A DNA stretch of 36,003 nt from JAABRU01 sp050180235. GTDB taxonomy: Bacteria; Desulfobacterota; Desulfobacteria; Desulfobacterales; Desulfococcaceae. The notes beneath the pieces are model-generated. The model had not been told where the DNA came from. It saw only the letters and a program-made list of their open reading frames with translations, and did not search any database. This document shows positions 15,608 to 23,326 of this stretch, in pieces (the stretch's first letter is position 1; every line of letters begins with the position of its first letter). A program made the translations under genes and the position numbers. The DNA lies in assembly GCA_050180235.1 (NCBI GenBank), contig JBFXEJ010000061.1, positions 1 through 36,003 of the forward strand, written 5' to 3'.

Positions 15608-17067
15608 CAGAATATGCAGGAACAAGCGGTCTGATTATGAATGAACCACTTCTTTGGGAAAAAGGCAGAAAAGGCAGAAAAGGCAGATGCGGTGTGTCCT
15701 TTTCCCCAAGCGATGTGCCAAAAGCAGCAGTGGATGCGAATTTAGCAGGGGAAGGCCCGGATTTTCCGGATCTGAGTGAAGTGGATGTTGTGCGGCATTA
15801 CACCCGGCTGTCCCAATGGAATTTCGGAGTGGATACAGGCATGTATCCCTTAGGCTCCTGCACCATGAAATACAATCCCAAGATCAATGAAAAAATGGCG
15901 TCTCTGCCCGGATTCGCAGGATCACATCCGCTGCTGCCAACGGATCTGGCACAGGGAACTTTGCAAGTGATGTATGATTTGGAGCAGTATCTTGCGGAAA
16001 TCACAGGCATGGATGCTGTCACTGTGCAGCCCGCAGCCGGTGCGCATGGTGAACTGACTGCCATGCTGCTCTTTCACGCGTATCACAGCAAAAAGGGCAG
16101 AAAACGCTCCAAAATCCTGATTCCGGATACCGCGCATGGAACCAACCCGGCCAGCGCGTCTCTTTGCGGATACACTTCTGTACCTGTGGCTTCCAATGAA
16201 AAAGGAGTGCTGTCGCCGGAAACAGTGGCAAATCTCATGGATGATGACACGGTTGGCATCATGGTGACCAATCCCAATACTCTGGGACTGTTTGAGGAAA
16301 ACATCCGCAAAGTCACAGACATTGTTCACAGCAAAGGCGGACTGATTTACTGTGACGGAGCCAATCTCAACGCAGTCATGGGCATTGTGAAAATGGGAGA
16401 AATCGGCATTGATGCCATCCATCTCAATCTGCACAAAACCTTTTCCACTCCTCACGGCGGCGGGGGCCCCGGCGCAGGGCCTGTATGCGTGAAAAAGCAT
16501 CTGGAGCCTTTTCTGCCTGTACCGCGTGTGATGAAAAAAGCAGACAGATATGAATTGCAATGGAATATGCCGGAAAGCATTGGAAAAATGCACGCATTTT
16601 ACGGCAATTTCAGCATTCTCATCCGGGCTTACACCTATATTCTGAGCATGGGAAAAAACCTGAAAACCGCGAGTCAGCACGCTGTTTTGAATGCCAATTA
16701 CATCAAAGAGAAACTCAAAGATGTGTATTATCTGCCATATGACCGTGCCTGTATGCACGAATGCGTGTTCACAGACAAACTGCAGGAACCGCATAAAATT
16801 ACGACTTTGGACATTGCCAAACGTCTGATGGATTACGGTTTTCATCCTCCCACCATTTATTTCCCGCTGGTGGTTCACGGCGCGATTATGATTGAACCCA
16901 CAGACACGGAACCCAAAGAGAATATTGACCAGTTCATAGATGCCATGCGGAATATTGCGGAAGAAGCGGAGAAAAATCCGGAACTGCTGAAAAACGCTCC
17001 TGTGAAAACCAAAGTCCGGCGGATGGATGAAGTCACAGCCGCGCGCAAACCCAGGCTTTGCGGGTGA
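15604..17067 (+). CDS. gcvPB: Glycine dehydrogenase (decarboxylating) subunit 2
   Basis: C-terminal, PLP-binding half of the split P protein. The start at 15604 is chosen because it overlaps the gcvPA stop (ATGA), follows a G-rich Shine-Dalgarno and gives the usual 487-residue length; an in-frame ATG at 15508 lies deep inside gcvPA. The PLP-binding 'NLHKTFSTPHGGGGPGAGP' places the Schiff-base Lys at about residue 278; 'LGSCTMKYNPKIN' and 'PAAGAHGELTAML' are also typical. Near the N-terminus a 9-bp unit is repeated three times, giving 'GRKGRKGRCG' where homologues usually have one or two copies' worth of basic linker. It is the last gene of the operon. Confidence 0.96.
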   Translation: MTEYAGTSGLIMNEPLLWEKGRKGRKGRCGVSFSPSDVPKAAVDANLAGEGPDFPDLSEVDVVRHYTRLSQWNFGVDTGMYPLGSCTMKYNPKINEKMASLPGFAGSHPLLPTDLAQGTLQVMYDLEQYLAEITGMDAVTVQPAAGAHGELTAMLLFHAYHSKKGRKRSKILIPDTAHGTNPASASLCGYTSVPVASNEKGVLSPETVANLMDDDTVGIMVTNPNTLGLFEENIRKVTDIVHSKGGLIYCDGANLNAVMGIVKMGEIGIDAIHLNLHKTFSTPHGGGGPGAGPVCVKKHLEPFLPVPRVMKKADRYELQWNMPESIGKMHAFYGNFSILIRAYTYILSMGKNLKTASQHAVLNANYIKEKLKDVYYLPYDRACMHECVFTDKLQEPHKITTLDIAKRLMDYGFHPPTIYFPLVVHGAIMIEPTDTEPKENIDQFIDAMRNIAEEAEKNPELLKNAPVKTKVRRMDEVTAARKPRLCG

Positions 17068-17133
17068 GAAATCACTACAGACAGAATTTGCTGAAAATGA
17101 ATTTTGCAATGGAATATTCGCTCTGTGCAGCAT

Positions 17134-17204
17134 GTCTGAACCGCTGATTCACACGGACTGACGCAGATGCCGCTGATTTTTCCCGGACAAATCCCTGTAA
17201 TCTG
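17134..17204. repeat. Dispersed repeat of the 'CACACGGA...GACGCAGAT' type
   Basis: The segment carries the recurring words CTGATT, CACACGGA, GACGCAGATG and TGTAATCTG. This resembles a repeat class I know to be scattered through deltaproteobacterial genomes. Only one copy is seen here, so family membership is from recognition, not from comparison within the window. Confidence 0.4.
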
Positions 17205-17205
17205 T

Positions 17206-17360
17206 TATACCAATTCTCTATTGATTTGATATGATATTTATTGTCAGTTTTTCCGCTGTTGAGCGTGTGCAAAAAACCACTCCGCTTAATTTTTGCACTC
17301 CTCCGGATCAGTTTCGGCCGGAAGTGCAGATTGTATCAGGTCAATGGCGAGTTGCTATTA
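17206..17360. repeat. Dispersed MITE-like repeat, copy 1
   Basis: It starts TATACCAATTCTC and ends with a complementary CAATGGCGAGTTGCTATTA. The internal block 17250-17309 is, by eye, about 58 of 61 bases identical to the reverse complement of 23039-23099. That block contains GTGCAAAAA ... TTTTTGCAC, a hairpin with a 9-bp stem. Copy 1 and copy 2 are in opposite orientation and bracket the rsmB to hydrogenase-like segment. The gap between gcvPB and rsmB otherwise holds no gene that I can see. Confidence 0.75.
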
Positions 17361-17521
17361 CATCAGCATCCATCAGCGATTCAGACTGCCAATCTCATGC
17401 CCGTCACAGAAATCACCGTAGTCCGCAGTATCTGTCCCTTGCATAATATCCCATAAACTAATGGAATTGGAGCTCCTGTAACGCAGAAGAGGCCGATAAT
17501 GTCAACTTTCAGGTTTTTGGC

Positions 17522-17549
17522 TTGTATCTGCGATTTAATATGCTATAAT
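17522..17549 (+). promoter_or_regulatory. Candidate promoter upstream of rsmB
   Basis: TTGTAT (17522-17527), a 16-bp spacer and a perfect -10 TATAAT (17544-17549). The predicted leader to rsmB would be about 240 nt. I see no recognisable structured RNA in that leader. Confidence 0.35.
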
Positions 17550-17794
17550 AATGTCATTCCTTTGGGATTTGAGGAAAATCCGAAGTTTCAGTTCGGCATT
17601 CCGGGAATTTTTAAAGCAAAATTGACAAGATAGCAGAAAACAGGGTGAGTGAAGCGACAGAGAAACCCGCAGTAAACAGCAAATCCTGTACGCTGTGTTA
17701 TGAAGTGTTCCGCTGTCTCTGCGCCCATACTGCATATTACATGCTGTTTTAGTTGATAAAACAGTAAAACCCATTAACCAGAACCGAGAAAATT

Positions 17795-19150
17795 ATGACC
17801 GATATTCCCCGCAAAACAGCGCTTCACATTCTGCACACCGTGGAGCAGGAGCGCAAAACCCTTGATGCTGTGCTGGATCAGGTTTTTGCTGATCAGCCTT
17901 TTGACAGAAGAGACCGTTCCTTTATCTATGCACTGGTCTATGGTGTGCTGCGATGGCGGGAGCGTCTGGATTATATCATTGCCAGTTTTTCCAAAAGCGG
18001 CATGGATAAAATACAGCATCATATTCTTAATATTCTGCGTATGGGACTTTTTCAGATTTTGTATATGGACAGAATACCGGCATCCGCGGCAGTGAATACG
18101 TCCGTAGATTTGGCAAAGGAAACCGGGGCAGGTTCCCATATCTGCGGTTTTGTCAACGGCCTGCTGCGCAATGTTCTCAGAAATAAGGAAAACATTGTTT
18201 TTCCCGATCCGGAAAAAGAACCGGTTTCTGCCCTGAGCATAGGAGAATCTTTTCCGGGGTGGATGGTGGAGCGGTGGATTGGCAGATTCGGATATGAGGA
18301 AAGTCAGAGTATCTGCCAGGCCCTCAATACGCCTGCGCCTCTGACAATCCGCAGCAATACACTTAAAATCACGCGTGAAAAACTCATGGATTCGCTCAGA
18401 TCCGAAGTGGAACATGCTGAACCTGCGGTTTATACGGCAGAAGGCATTCTCCTGTCCGGACAGATGCCGTCTGTGCCAAAGATCAAAGCATTTCAGGAAG
18501 GATGGTTTCAGGTGCAGGACGAGGCAGCGCAACTGGTCACGCGAATGCTCAATCCACAGCCGGGCGAGCATATTCTGGACGCGTGTGCGGGGCTTGGCGG
18601 AAAAACCGGGCATATAGCGCAACTGATGGGAAATCAGGGAAAAATTCTTGCAATGGACAGCAGCAGGGAAAAACTTGACTGCCTGAAAAGTGAAATGCAA
18701 AAACTGGGCATATCCATTGTCACAGACTGCGAATATGACCTGAATAAAATACCGGAGCCTGACAAATTCGGCACTTTTGACCGGGTGCTTTTGGATGCGC
18801 CATGTTCCGGTCTGGGTGTAATCCGCCGCAATCCTGATACCAAATGGGCTGTGTCAGAAAAAAATCTTTTACGCTGCAAGGATCGTCAGATCCGTTTCAT
18901 GCATCATCTGACCGGGCTGGTAAAACCCAACGGTCTGCTGGTGTATGCGGTATGCAGTACAGAACCGGAAGAAAACAGCGGAGTGGTATCCGCATTTCTG
19001 AAAAAACATCCGGAATTCCGTATTGAAAAAGATCTGCCGGGTCTGCCGGAAAAAGCCCGCTCCCTTGTCGCTCCGGAAGGGTATCTCCGGACTTTCCCGC
19101 ATCTTCACCATACAGACGGATTTTTTTCTGCATGTTTCCGGCGCCAATAG
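17795..19150 (+). CDS. rsmB: 16S rRNA (cytosine(967)-C5)-methyltransferase
   Basis: Makes m5C967 in 16S rRNA with S-adenosylmethionine. The 451-residue product has an N-terminal NusB-like RNA-binding helical domain (about 1-140; 'FIYALVYGVLRWRERLDYII') and a C-terminal Rossmann methyltransferase (about 165-450). The SAM motif 'DACAGLGGKTGHIA' lies near residue 260, motif IV 'DAPCSGLGVIRRNPD' near 333 and the catalytic 'YAVCST' near 384-389. Both m5C-methyltransferase Cys residues are present. The length matches the family. The Shine-Dalgarno is weak. It stands alone, with gaps on both sides. Confidence 0.94.
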   Translation: MTDIPRKTALHILHTVEQERKTLDAVLDQVFADQPFDRRDRSFIYALVYGVLRWRERLDYIIASFSKSGMDKIQHHILNILRMGLFQILYMDRIPASAAVNTSVDLAKETGAGSHICGFVNGLLRNVLRNKENIVFPDPEKEPVSALSIGESFPGWMVERWIGRFGYEESQSICQALNTPAPLTIRSNTLKITREKLMDSLRSEVEHAEPAVYTAEGILLSGQMPSVPKIKAFQEGWFQVQDEAAQLVTRMLNPQPGEHILDACAGLGGKTGHIAQLMGNQGKILAMDSSREKLDCLKSEMQKLGISIVTDCEYDLNKIPEPDKFGTFDRVLLDAPCSGLGVIRRNPDTKWAVSEKNLLRCKDRQIRFMHHLTGLVKPNGLLVYAVCSTEPEENSGVVSAFLKKHPEFRIEKDLPGLPEKARSLVAPEGYLRTFPHLHHTDGFFSACFRRQ

Positions 19151-19319
19151 GAAGCAGTGCCCGGCGGGTGTAAGGTAATTTCCATTAATGATTATACCGT
19201 TTTTCATGGAAATCGCCTAAAACCCGTCCCTGCAATGAATGTGAGAATATCCCGCAATGCCGGATGGAATTTCATTTTACAAATCATCAAAAATCACTAT
19301 ATTGATATAACAGTTCCCT

Positions 19320-19371
19320 GTCATACCAGCGAAAGCCAGCTTTACCGGATTCCGGATTTTGCCGGAATGAC
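19320..19371. repeat. Palindromic GTCAT...ATGAC repeat
   Basis: GTCATACCAGCGAAAGCCAG on one side and CCGGATTTTGCCGGAATGAC on the other form an imperfect palindrome. It matches the widespread 'TCATTCCGGCGAAAGCCGGAAT' repeat type. It is the only recognisable item in the ~380-nt gap between rsmB and the next gene. Confidence 0.55.
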
Positions 19372-19531
19372 GGAGGATACAGTAACCTGCTGATTTTTGA
19401 AAGGGTGGCGTAAGATCAGTTATGCGGTTAAAAGCAGGCAGTCAGCCGGTTTGTCCCAATGCCAACTGCTGATTATTGAAAAAACTGAAAATCTGTGGAT
19501 TTTTTTAATGAAAAAAAAGGAGGATTTTTTA

Positions 19532-20362
19532 ATGCCAAAGCCAAAAAATGCAATGGAAATCTTTGCTCTGCTTGATAAATCAAACTGCCGGGAATGCGGT
19601 CTGAAAACCTGTATGGCCTTTGCCGGTGCTGTTTTTACCGGACAGAAAAATCTCCGTGACTGTCCAAGACTGGATGCGGAAACCATCTCGCGTTTTTCCG
19701 AAGAGCCTTCACGGGAAAACGGAATGGATGATATTCAGGCTGATTATCTGGAACAGTTGAAAAAAGAAATCGGCAACTGTGATCTGGCCGAAGCAGCACC
19801 CAGAACCGGAGGACAGTATTCGGACGGAAAACTGACAATACCGGTGCTTGGAAAAAATTTCACTGTGGATGCACAGGGAAATTTTTTCACTGATATTCAT
19901 GTCAATATCTGGGTTGCTGCGCCCCTGCTCCATTATATTCTTTACGGCAAAGGGCTGGATATTTCCGGAGACTGGCGTTCTTTCCGGGAACTGAAAAACG
20001 GAAGGGAAAAATATCCGCTTTTTCAGAAACGGGGGGAAGAGGCCATGAAACAGGTGGCTGACATACATACCGGTTTTTTTGATGACATTGTGCATATGTT
20101 CAGCGGCAAAGAGGTGGAAAAACAGTTTGCCTCAGATATATCAGTTGTGCTGCATCCTCTGCCCAAAGTTCCGATTATGATATGTTACTGGAAACCGGAA
20201 GATGGACTGGCATCCAATCTCAATATGTTTTTTGACAAAACCGCAGATGAAAATCTGGGAGCGGATGCGGCATTCAATCTGGGAACAGGACTGGCCCGGA
20301 TGTTTGAAAAACTCTCACAGCGGCACGGTTTTGCCGAGGGCGACAGGATGTTTCATTCATGA
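19532..20362 (+). CDS. Fe-S cluster / DUF3786 protein
   Basis: The start at 19532 is chosen because AAGGAGG lies 8-9 nt upstream; in-frame ATGs at 19397 and 19509 lack this support and add an atypical N-terminus. The 276-residue product begins with a [4Fe-4S] module of the acetyl-CoA synthase/CO dehydrogenase corrinoid-subunit type: Cys19-x2-Cys22-x4-Cys27-x16-Cys44. The rest (about 75-270) fits DUF3786, with 'GNFFTDIHVNIWVAAPLLHYILYG' and a 'P..PIMICYWKPEDG' segment. DUF3786 proteins are found mostly in anaerobes; their function is unknown, though the Fe-S module suggests a C1 or redox role. It overlaps the next gene by 4 nt. Confidence 0.85.
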   Translation: MPKPKNAMEIFALLDKSNCRECGLKTCMAFAGAVFTGQKNLRDCPRLDAETISRFSEEPSRENGMDDIQADYLEQLKKEIGNCDLAEAAPRTGGQYSDGKLTIPVLGKNFTVDAQGNFFTDIHVNIWVAAPLLHYILYGKGLDISGDWRSFRELKNGREKYPLFQKRGEEAMKQVADIHTGFFDDIVHMFSGKEVEKQFASDISVVLHPLPKVPIMICYWKPEDGLASNLNMFFDKTADENLGADAAFNLGTGLARMFEKLSQRHGFAEGDRMFHS

Positions 20363-21630
20363 CCCTCACAATCCGGAAACCTGAACTTCTTGCGCCCGCA
20401 GGGAATTTTGAAAAACTGGAAATCGCTGTTCACTACGGAGCGGACGCAGTGTATCTGGCCGGAAAAGATTTCAGTCTGCGCAATTTTTCCGGCAATTTCA
20501 CATTGGAGGAAATGCAGCAGGCCATTGCATTTGCACATGAAAAAAAGGTGAAAGTGTATGTGGCCTGCAATATCTATCCCAGAAATGTGGAACACAGCGC
20601 GATTGGGCAATATCTGCACAGTCTGGGAGAAATCCGGCCTGATGCGGTCATTATTGCAGATCCGGGCATATTTATGCAGGCCAGGGAAATCATACCGGAA
20701 ATCCCCATTCATATCAGCACACAGGCCAATATCACGAGTTTTCGCGCTGCACAGTTCTGGCAAGAGATGGGCGCGGTACGGGTGAATATGGCACGGGAAC
20801 TGAGTCTTGCGGAGATCCGGGAGATTTCGGAAAAAACCGGCATGGAAATCGAAGCCTTTGTTCACGGAGCCATGTGCATTTCCTATTCGGGCCGCTGCCT
20901 GCTGAGCAGTTTTATGGCAAAACGGGAAAGCAACAGGGGTATGTGCTGCCATCCCTGCCGGTTCAACTACGCGCTGATGGAGGAAAAACGCCCCGGCCAG
21001 TATTTCCCGCTCATGGAAGATGAACGGGGCAGTTATGTGTTCAATTCCAAAGATCTGTGCATGATCAGCCATATTCCGGAAATGGCGTATGCAGGAATTC
21101 ATTCCCTGAAAATCGAAGGCCGCATGAAGGGAATTCATTATGTGGCAACTGTGGTCAAAGCCTGCCGCGAGGCCATTGATGCGTATATGCAGAATCCGGA
21201 ATCCCGGACAGTCAGAGAAGAATGGATCGCTGAACTGTCCAAAATCAGTTACCGGGGATACTGCACAGGTTTTTATTTCAATGATCCGGATCAGGTGATT
21301 CCCAATTATGCGGAATGCGTGTATGACACAGAATATGTTTTTGCAGGCAAAATACTTAAAAATATGGGAAATGGCCGGTTTCAGGTGGATGTGCGCAACA
21401 AAATTTTCACCGGAGACAGAATTGAAATTCTTTCGCCGGGTGAAGCACTGAAACAGGACAGAATTATGAATATGGCAGATGAAAAAGGCAGTTCCATTCC
21501 CTTTGCCCAGCCCGGCAGTATCGCCATATTTTCCCTGAATGCAAAATGTGCGGACAATGATTTGATCCGCAAATACCCGCAGGAATGCAAACATTCTAAT
21601 CAAAGCATTGGTGAAGGAACAGCATTATGA
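20359..21630 (+). CDS. trhP: Peptidase U32 family protein, TrhP (YegQ)-like
   Basis: The 423-residue product carries the U32 signature region: 'GAMCISYSGRCLLSSFMAKR', 'SNRGMCCHPCRF' and 'YVFNSKDLCMI...AGIHSLKIEGRMK'. An N-terminal TIM-barrel-like part ('LLAPAGNFEKLEIAVHYGADAVYLAG') precedes it, and the U32 C-terminal beta-barrel follows (about 325-405). Despite the name, this branch (TrhP/YegQ) acts with prephenate in making 5-hydroxyuridine at position 34 of tRNA, rather than as a protease. Membership of the family is sure; the exact TrhP assignment is by length and domain order. ATGA overlaps tie it to the genes before and after. Confidence 0.85.
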   Translation: MTLTIRKPELLAPAGNFEKLEIAVHYGADAVYLAGKDFSLRNFSGNFTLEEMQQAIAFAHEKKVKVYVACNIYPRNVEHSAIGQYLHSLGEIRPDAVIIADPGIFMQAREIIPEIPIHISTQANITSFRAAQFWQEMGAVRVNMARELSLAEIREISEKTGMEIEAFVHGAMCISYSGRCLLSSFMAKRESNRGMCCHPCRFNYALMEEKRPGQYFPLMEDERGSYVFNSKDLCMISHIPEMAYAGIHSLKIEGRMKGIHYVATVVKACREAIDAYMQNPESRTVREEWIAELSKISYRGYCTGFYFNDPDQVIPNYAECVYDTEYVFAGKILKNMGNGRFQVDVRNKIFTGDRIEILSPGEALKQDRIMNMADEKGSSIPFAQPGSIAIFSLNAKCADNDLIRKYPQECKHSNQSIGEGTAL

Positions 21631-22814
21631 AAATCGTATGCAGAGAGTGCAATTTTTCCGTGGAGATTGCGGATGACCGCATTCCGTCCAAAGGGGCAAA
21701 GGTTCGCTGCCCCCAGTGCAGTCATCTTTTTGTCATTTATCCGCCTGTTCAGAAATCTGCGGAGGAATGCAAAACAGGAGATCGGTATTCTCCGCATGAA
21801 CCCAAAAGCAGTTCACCTGTTCCGGAACCTGCAAAGGTGTGCGGAAGCGAAAAACAGCCGGATTCCGGTATCAAAAAGCCGGTAAAACTGTACTGGCTGC
21901 AGTGCGGAGCCTGCGGCGGGGACACCTGGGCCATGTTCAATGCAGAACACACAGACACTTTTGACTTTTTCAGCAGTTATGATATTGATGTTCTCTGGCA
22001 TTCCTCCCTGTCTGTGAAAAGCATCCGGGAGCAGCGGCAGATGCGTGAGGATCTTATCTCAGGGAAAGAAAGACTGGATATTCTCTGCGTTGAAGGCTCG
22101 GTTATCCGGGGTCCGGGCGGAACCGGCATGTTTGACACAGAGTTGGGAAAACCCAAAAAAGATTTGCTTGCAGCACTGGTCAGGCAGGCAGAATATGTGC
22201 TGGCTGTGGGAACCTGCGCCAGTTTCGGGGGTATTGGCGCGGACAGCGAAACTGAGGCCACGGGTCTGCAGTTTCACAAATGGGATGCCGGCGGATTTCT
22301 GGGGAAAGATTTCAGAACCCGCAGAGGAATGCCGGTCATCAATCTCCCGGGCTGCCCATGCCACGGGGGCGTTATAACAGGCGCTATTTCCGCACTGATT
22401 GACGGCATCCCACTGGAGCTGGGCCGATACAATGAACCGCTGGAATGGTATGACACCATGGTTCATCAGGGATGCACACGCAATGAATACCATGAATACC
22501 GGGTGGAGGAGAAAAAATTCGGGGAAAAAGGCTGCCTGTTTTTCTATCTGGGATGCCACGGCCCCCTGGTTTACGGCCCCTGCAACAAAATGCTGTGGAA
22601 CCGGAGATCCTCCAAAACAAGAGTGGGCGTGCCCTGCTTTGGCTGCACCCGGCCTGATTTTCCCCAGCAGTATCCTTTTTTCAAAACAAGAAATATTGAG
22701 GGCATTCCCATTGAACTGCCGGACGGCGTGAACCGCGCCCATTATCTGGCATATAAAGGCATTGCCGCGGCCGCGGCTCCCAAACGGCTGCGAAACCGGA
22801 TTACAGGAATCTGA
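21627..22814 (+). CDS. MJ0042 zinc-ribbon fused to [NiFe]-hydrogenase-type small subunit
   Basis: Residues 1-38 form an MJ0042-type zinc ribbon (Cys5-x2-Cys8 ... Cys28-x2-Cys31). A ~45-residue linker leads to a complete hydrogenase small subunit from about residue 86. The proximal-cluster ligands are Cys93-x2-Cys96, Cys about 197 ('GTCASFGG') and Cys243 ('GCPCHGG'). The His/Cys ligands for medial and distal clusters are in 'VHQGCTRN', 'GCLFFYLGCHGP', 'YGPCNKMLWN' and 'PCFGCTRPDFP'. There is no Tat signal, so it should be cytosolic. The Shine-Dalgarno is inside the previous gene; the start overlaps its stop (ATGA). No large subunit or maturation gene is in the window. It may be an electron-transfer or H2-sensing protein or may pair with a large subunit elsewhere. 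Confidence 0.85.
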   Translation: MKIVCRECNFSVEIADDRIPSKGAKVRCPQCSHLFVIYPPVQKSAEECKTGDRYSPHEPKSSSPVPEPAKVCGSEKQPDSGIKKPVKLYWLQCGACGGDTWAMFNAEHTDTFDFFSSYDIDVLWHSSLSVKSIREQRQMREDLISGKERLDILCVEGSVIRGPGGTGMFDTELGKPKKDLLAALVRQAEYVLAVGTCASFGGIGADSETEATGLQFHKWDAGGFLGKDFRTRRGMPVINLPGCPCHGGVITGAISALIDGIPLELGRYNEPLEWYDTMVHQGCTRNEYHEYRVEEKKFGEKGCLFFYLGCHGPLVYGPCNKMLWNRRSSKTRVGVPCFGCTRPDFPQQYPFFKTRNIEGIPIELPDGVNRAHYLAYKGIAAAAAPKRLRNRITGI

Positions 22815-22816
22815 AC

Positions 22817-22842
22817 TGATTTAAAATCATTGATATTTTTTT
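22817..22842 (+). terminator. Weak intrinsic terminator candidate
   Basis: TGATTT and AAATCA form a 6-bp stem immediately after the hydrogenase-like stop codon, followed a few bases later by seven Ts (22836-22842). The stem is short and AT-only, so this is a tentative call. Confidence 0.3.
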
Positions 22843-23005
22843 CACCGGGCTGAAGCATATGAGATTTCCCGAAAACCGGCACTTGCATATACTGCATGGC
22901 AAAAAAATGCGGGTGAAATTGAAAAAATGAAGCGCTAACTGTTTGAATCAGTATGGATTCTCCTGCTCCTGTTATTCATGGTGATATTTTTCTCAGATAT
23001 GTCTG

Positions 23006-23137
23006 TAATACCGGTTCGCCATAATCCGGAATACAAATCCGGAGGAGTGCAAAAATTAAGCGGAGCGGTTTTTTGCACACCCTCAACATCGGAAAAACTT
23101 ACGGTATTGTATCAAATCAATGGAGAATTGGTATAAT
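23006..23137. repeat. Dispersed MITE-like repeat, copy 2 (inverted relative to copy 1)
   Basis: The left end is TAATACCGGTTCGCC and the right end AATGGAGAATTGGTATAA, which are imperfect inverted ends. The internal block 23039-23099 is the reverse complement of 17250-17309 with about three mismatches. It lies immediately upstream of the promoter for the conflict operon. Confidence 0.75.
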
Positions 23138-23189
23138 TTTGGCTGAAATGATACACTGCCTGACATTGCATATTGAAGAGTTATGGATA

Positions 23190-23219
23190 TTGACATATCA
23201 CAAAAAAAAAGTGTATATA
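23190..23219 (+). promoter_or_regulatory. Candidate promoter of the conflict operon
   Basis: A perfect -35 TTGACA (23190-23195), an 18-bp spacer containing an A9 tract, and a -10 TATATA (23214-23219). The expected leader to the first gene is about 100 nt. This is the best promoter match in the gap. Confidence 0.5.
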
Positions 23220-23326
23220 CGGAAAATGTCACCCTGACTTGGGGAAATGAAACAGGTACAGATTGCCGATGTTGAGAATGAGAAAATCGGTTTTTTGAAG
23301 ATGGCGGATGAAGGAGACAGAAATCA

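Noticed and set aside
15922..17133. 403-codon minus-strand frame opposite gcvPB
   Set aside because: The translation has no family features (His/Phe/Cys-rich antisense composition) and mirrors a clearly conserved gene.
20353..21603. 416-codon minus-strand frame opposite the U32 gene
   Set aside because: Antisense shadow of a conserved gene with overlapping operon neighbours; no recognisable domain.
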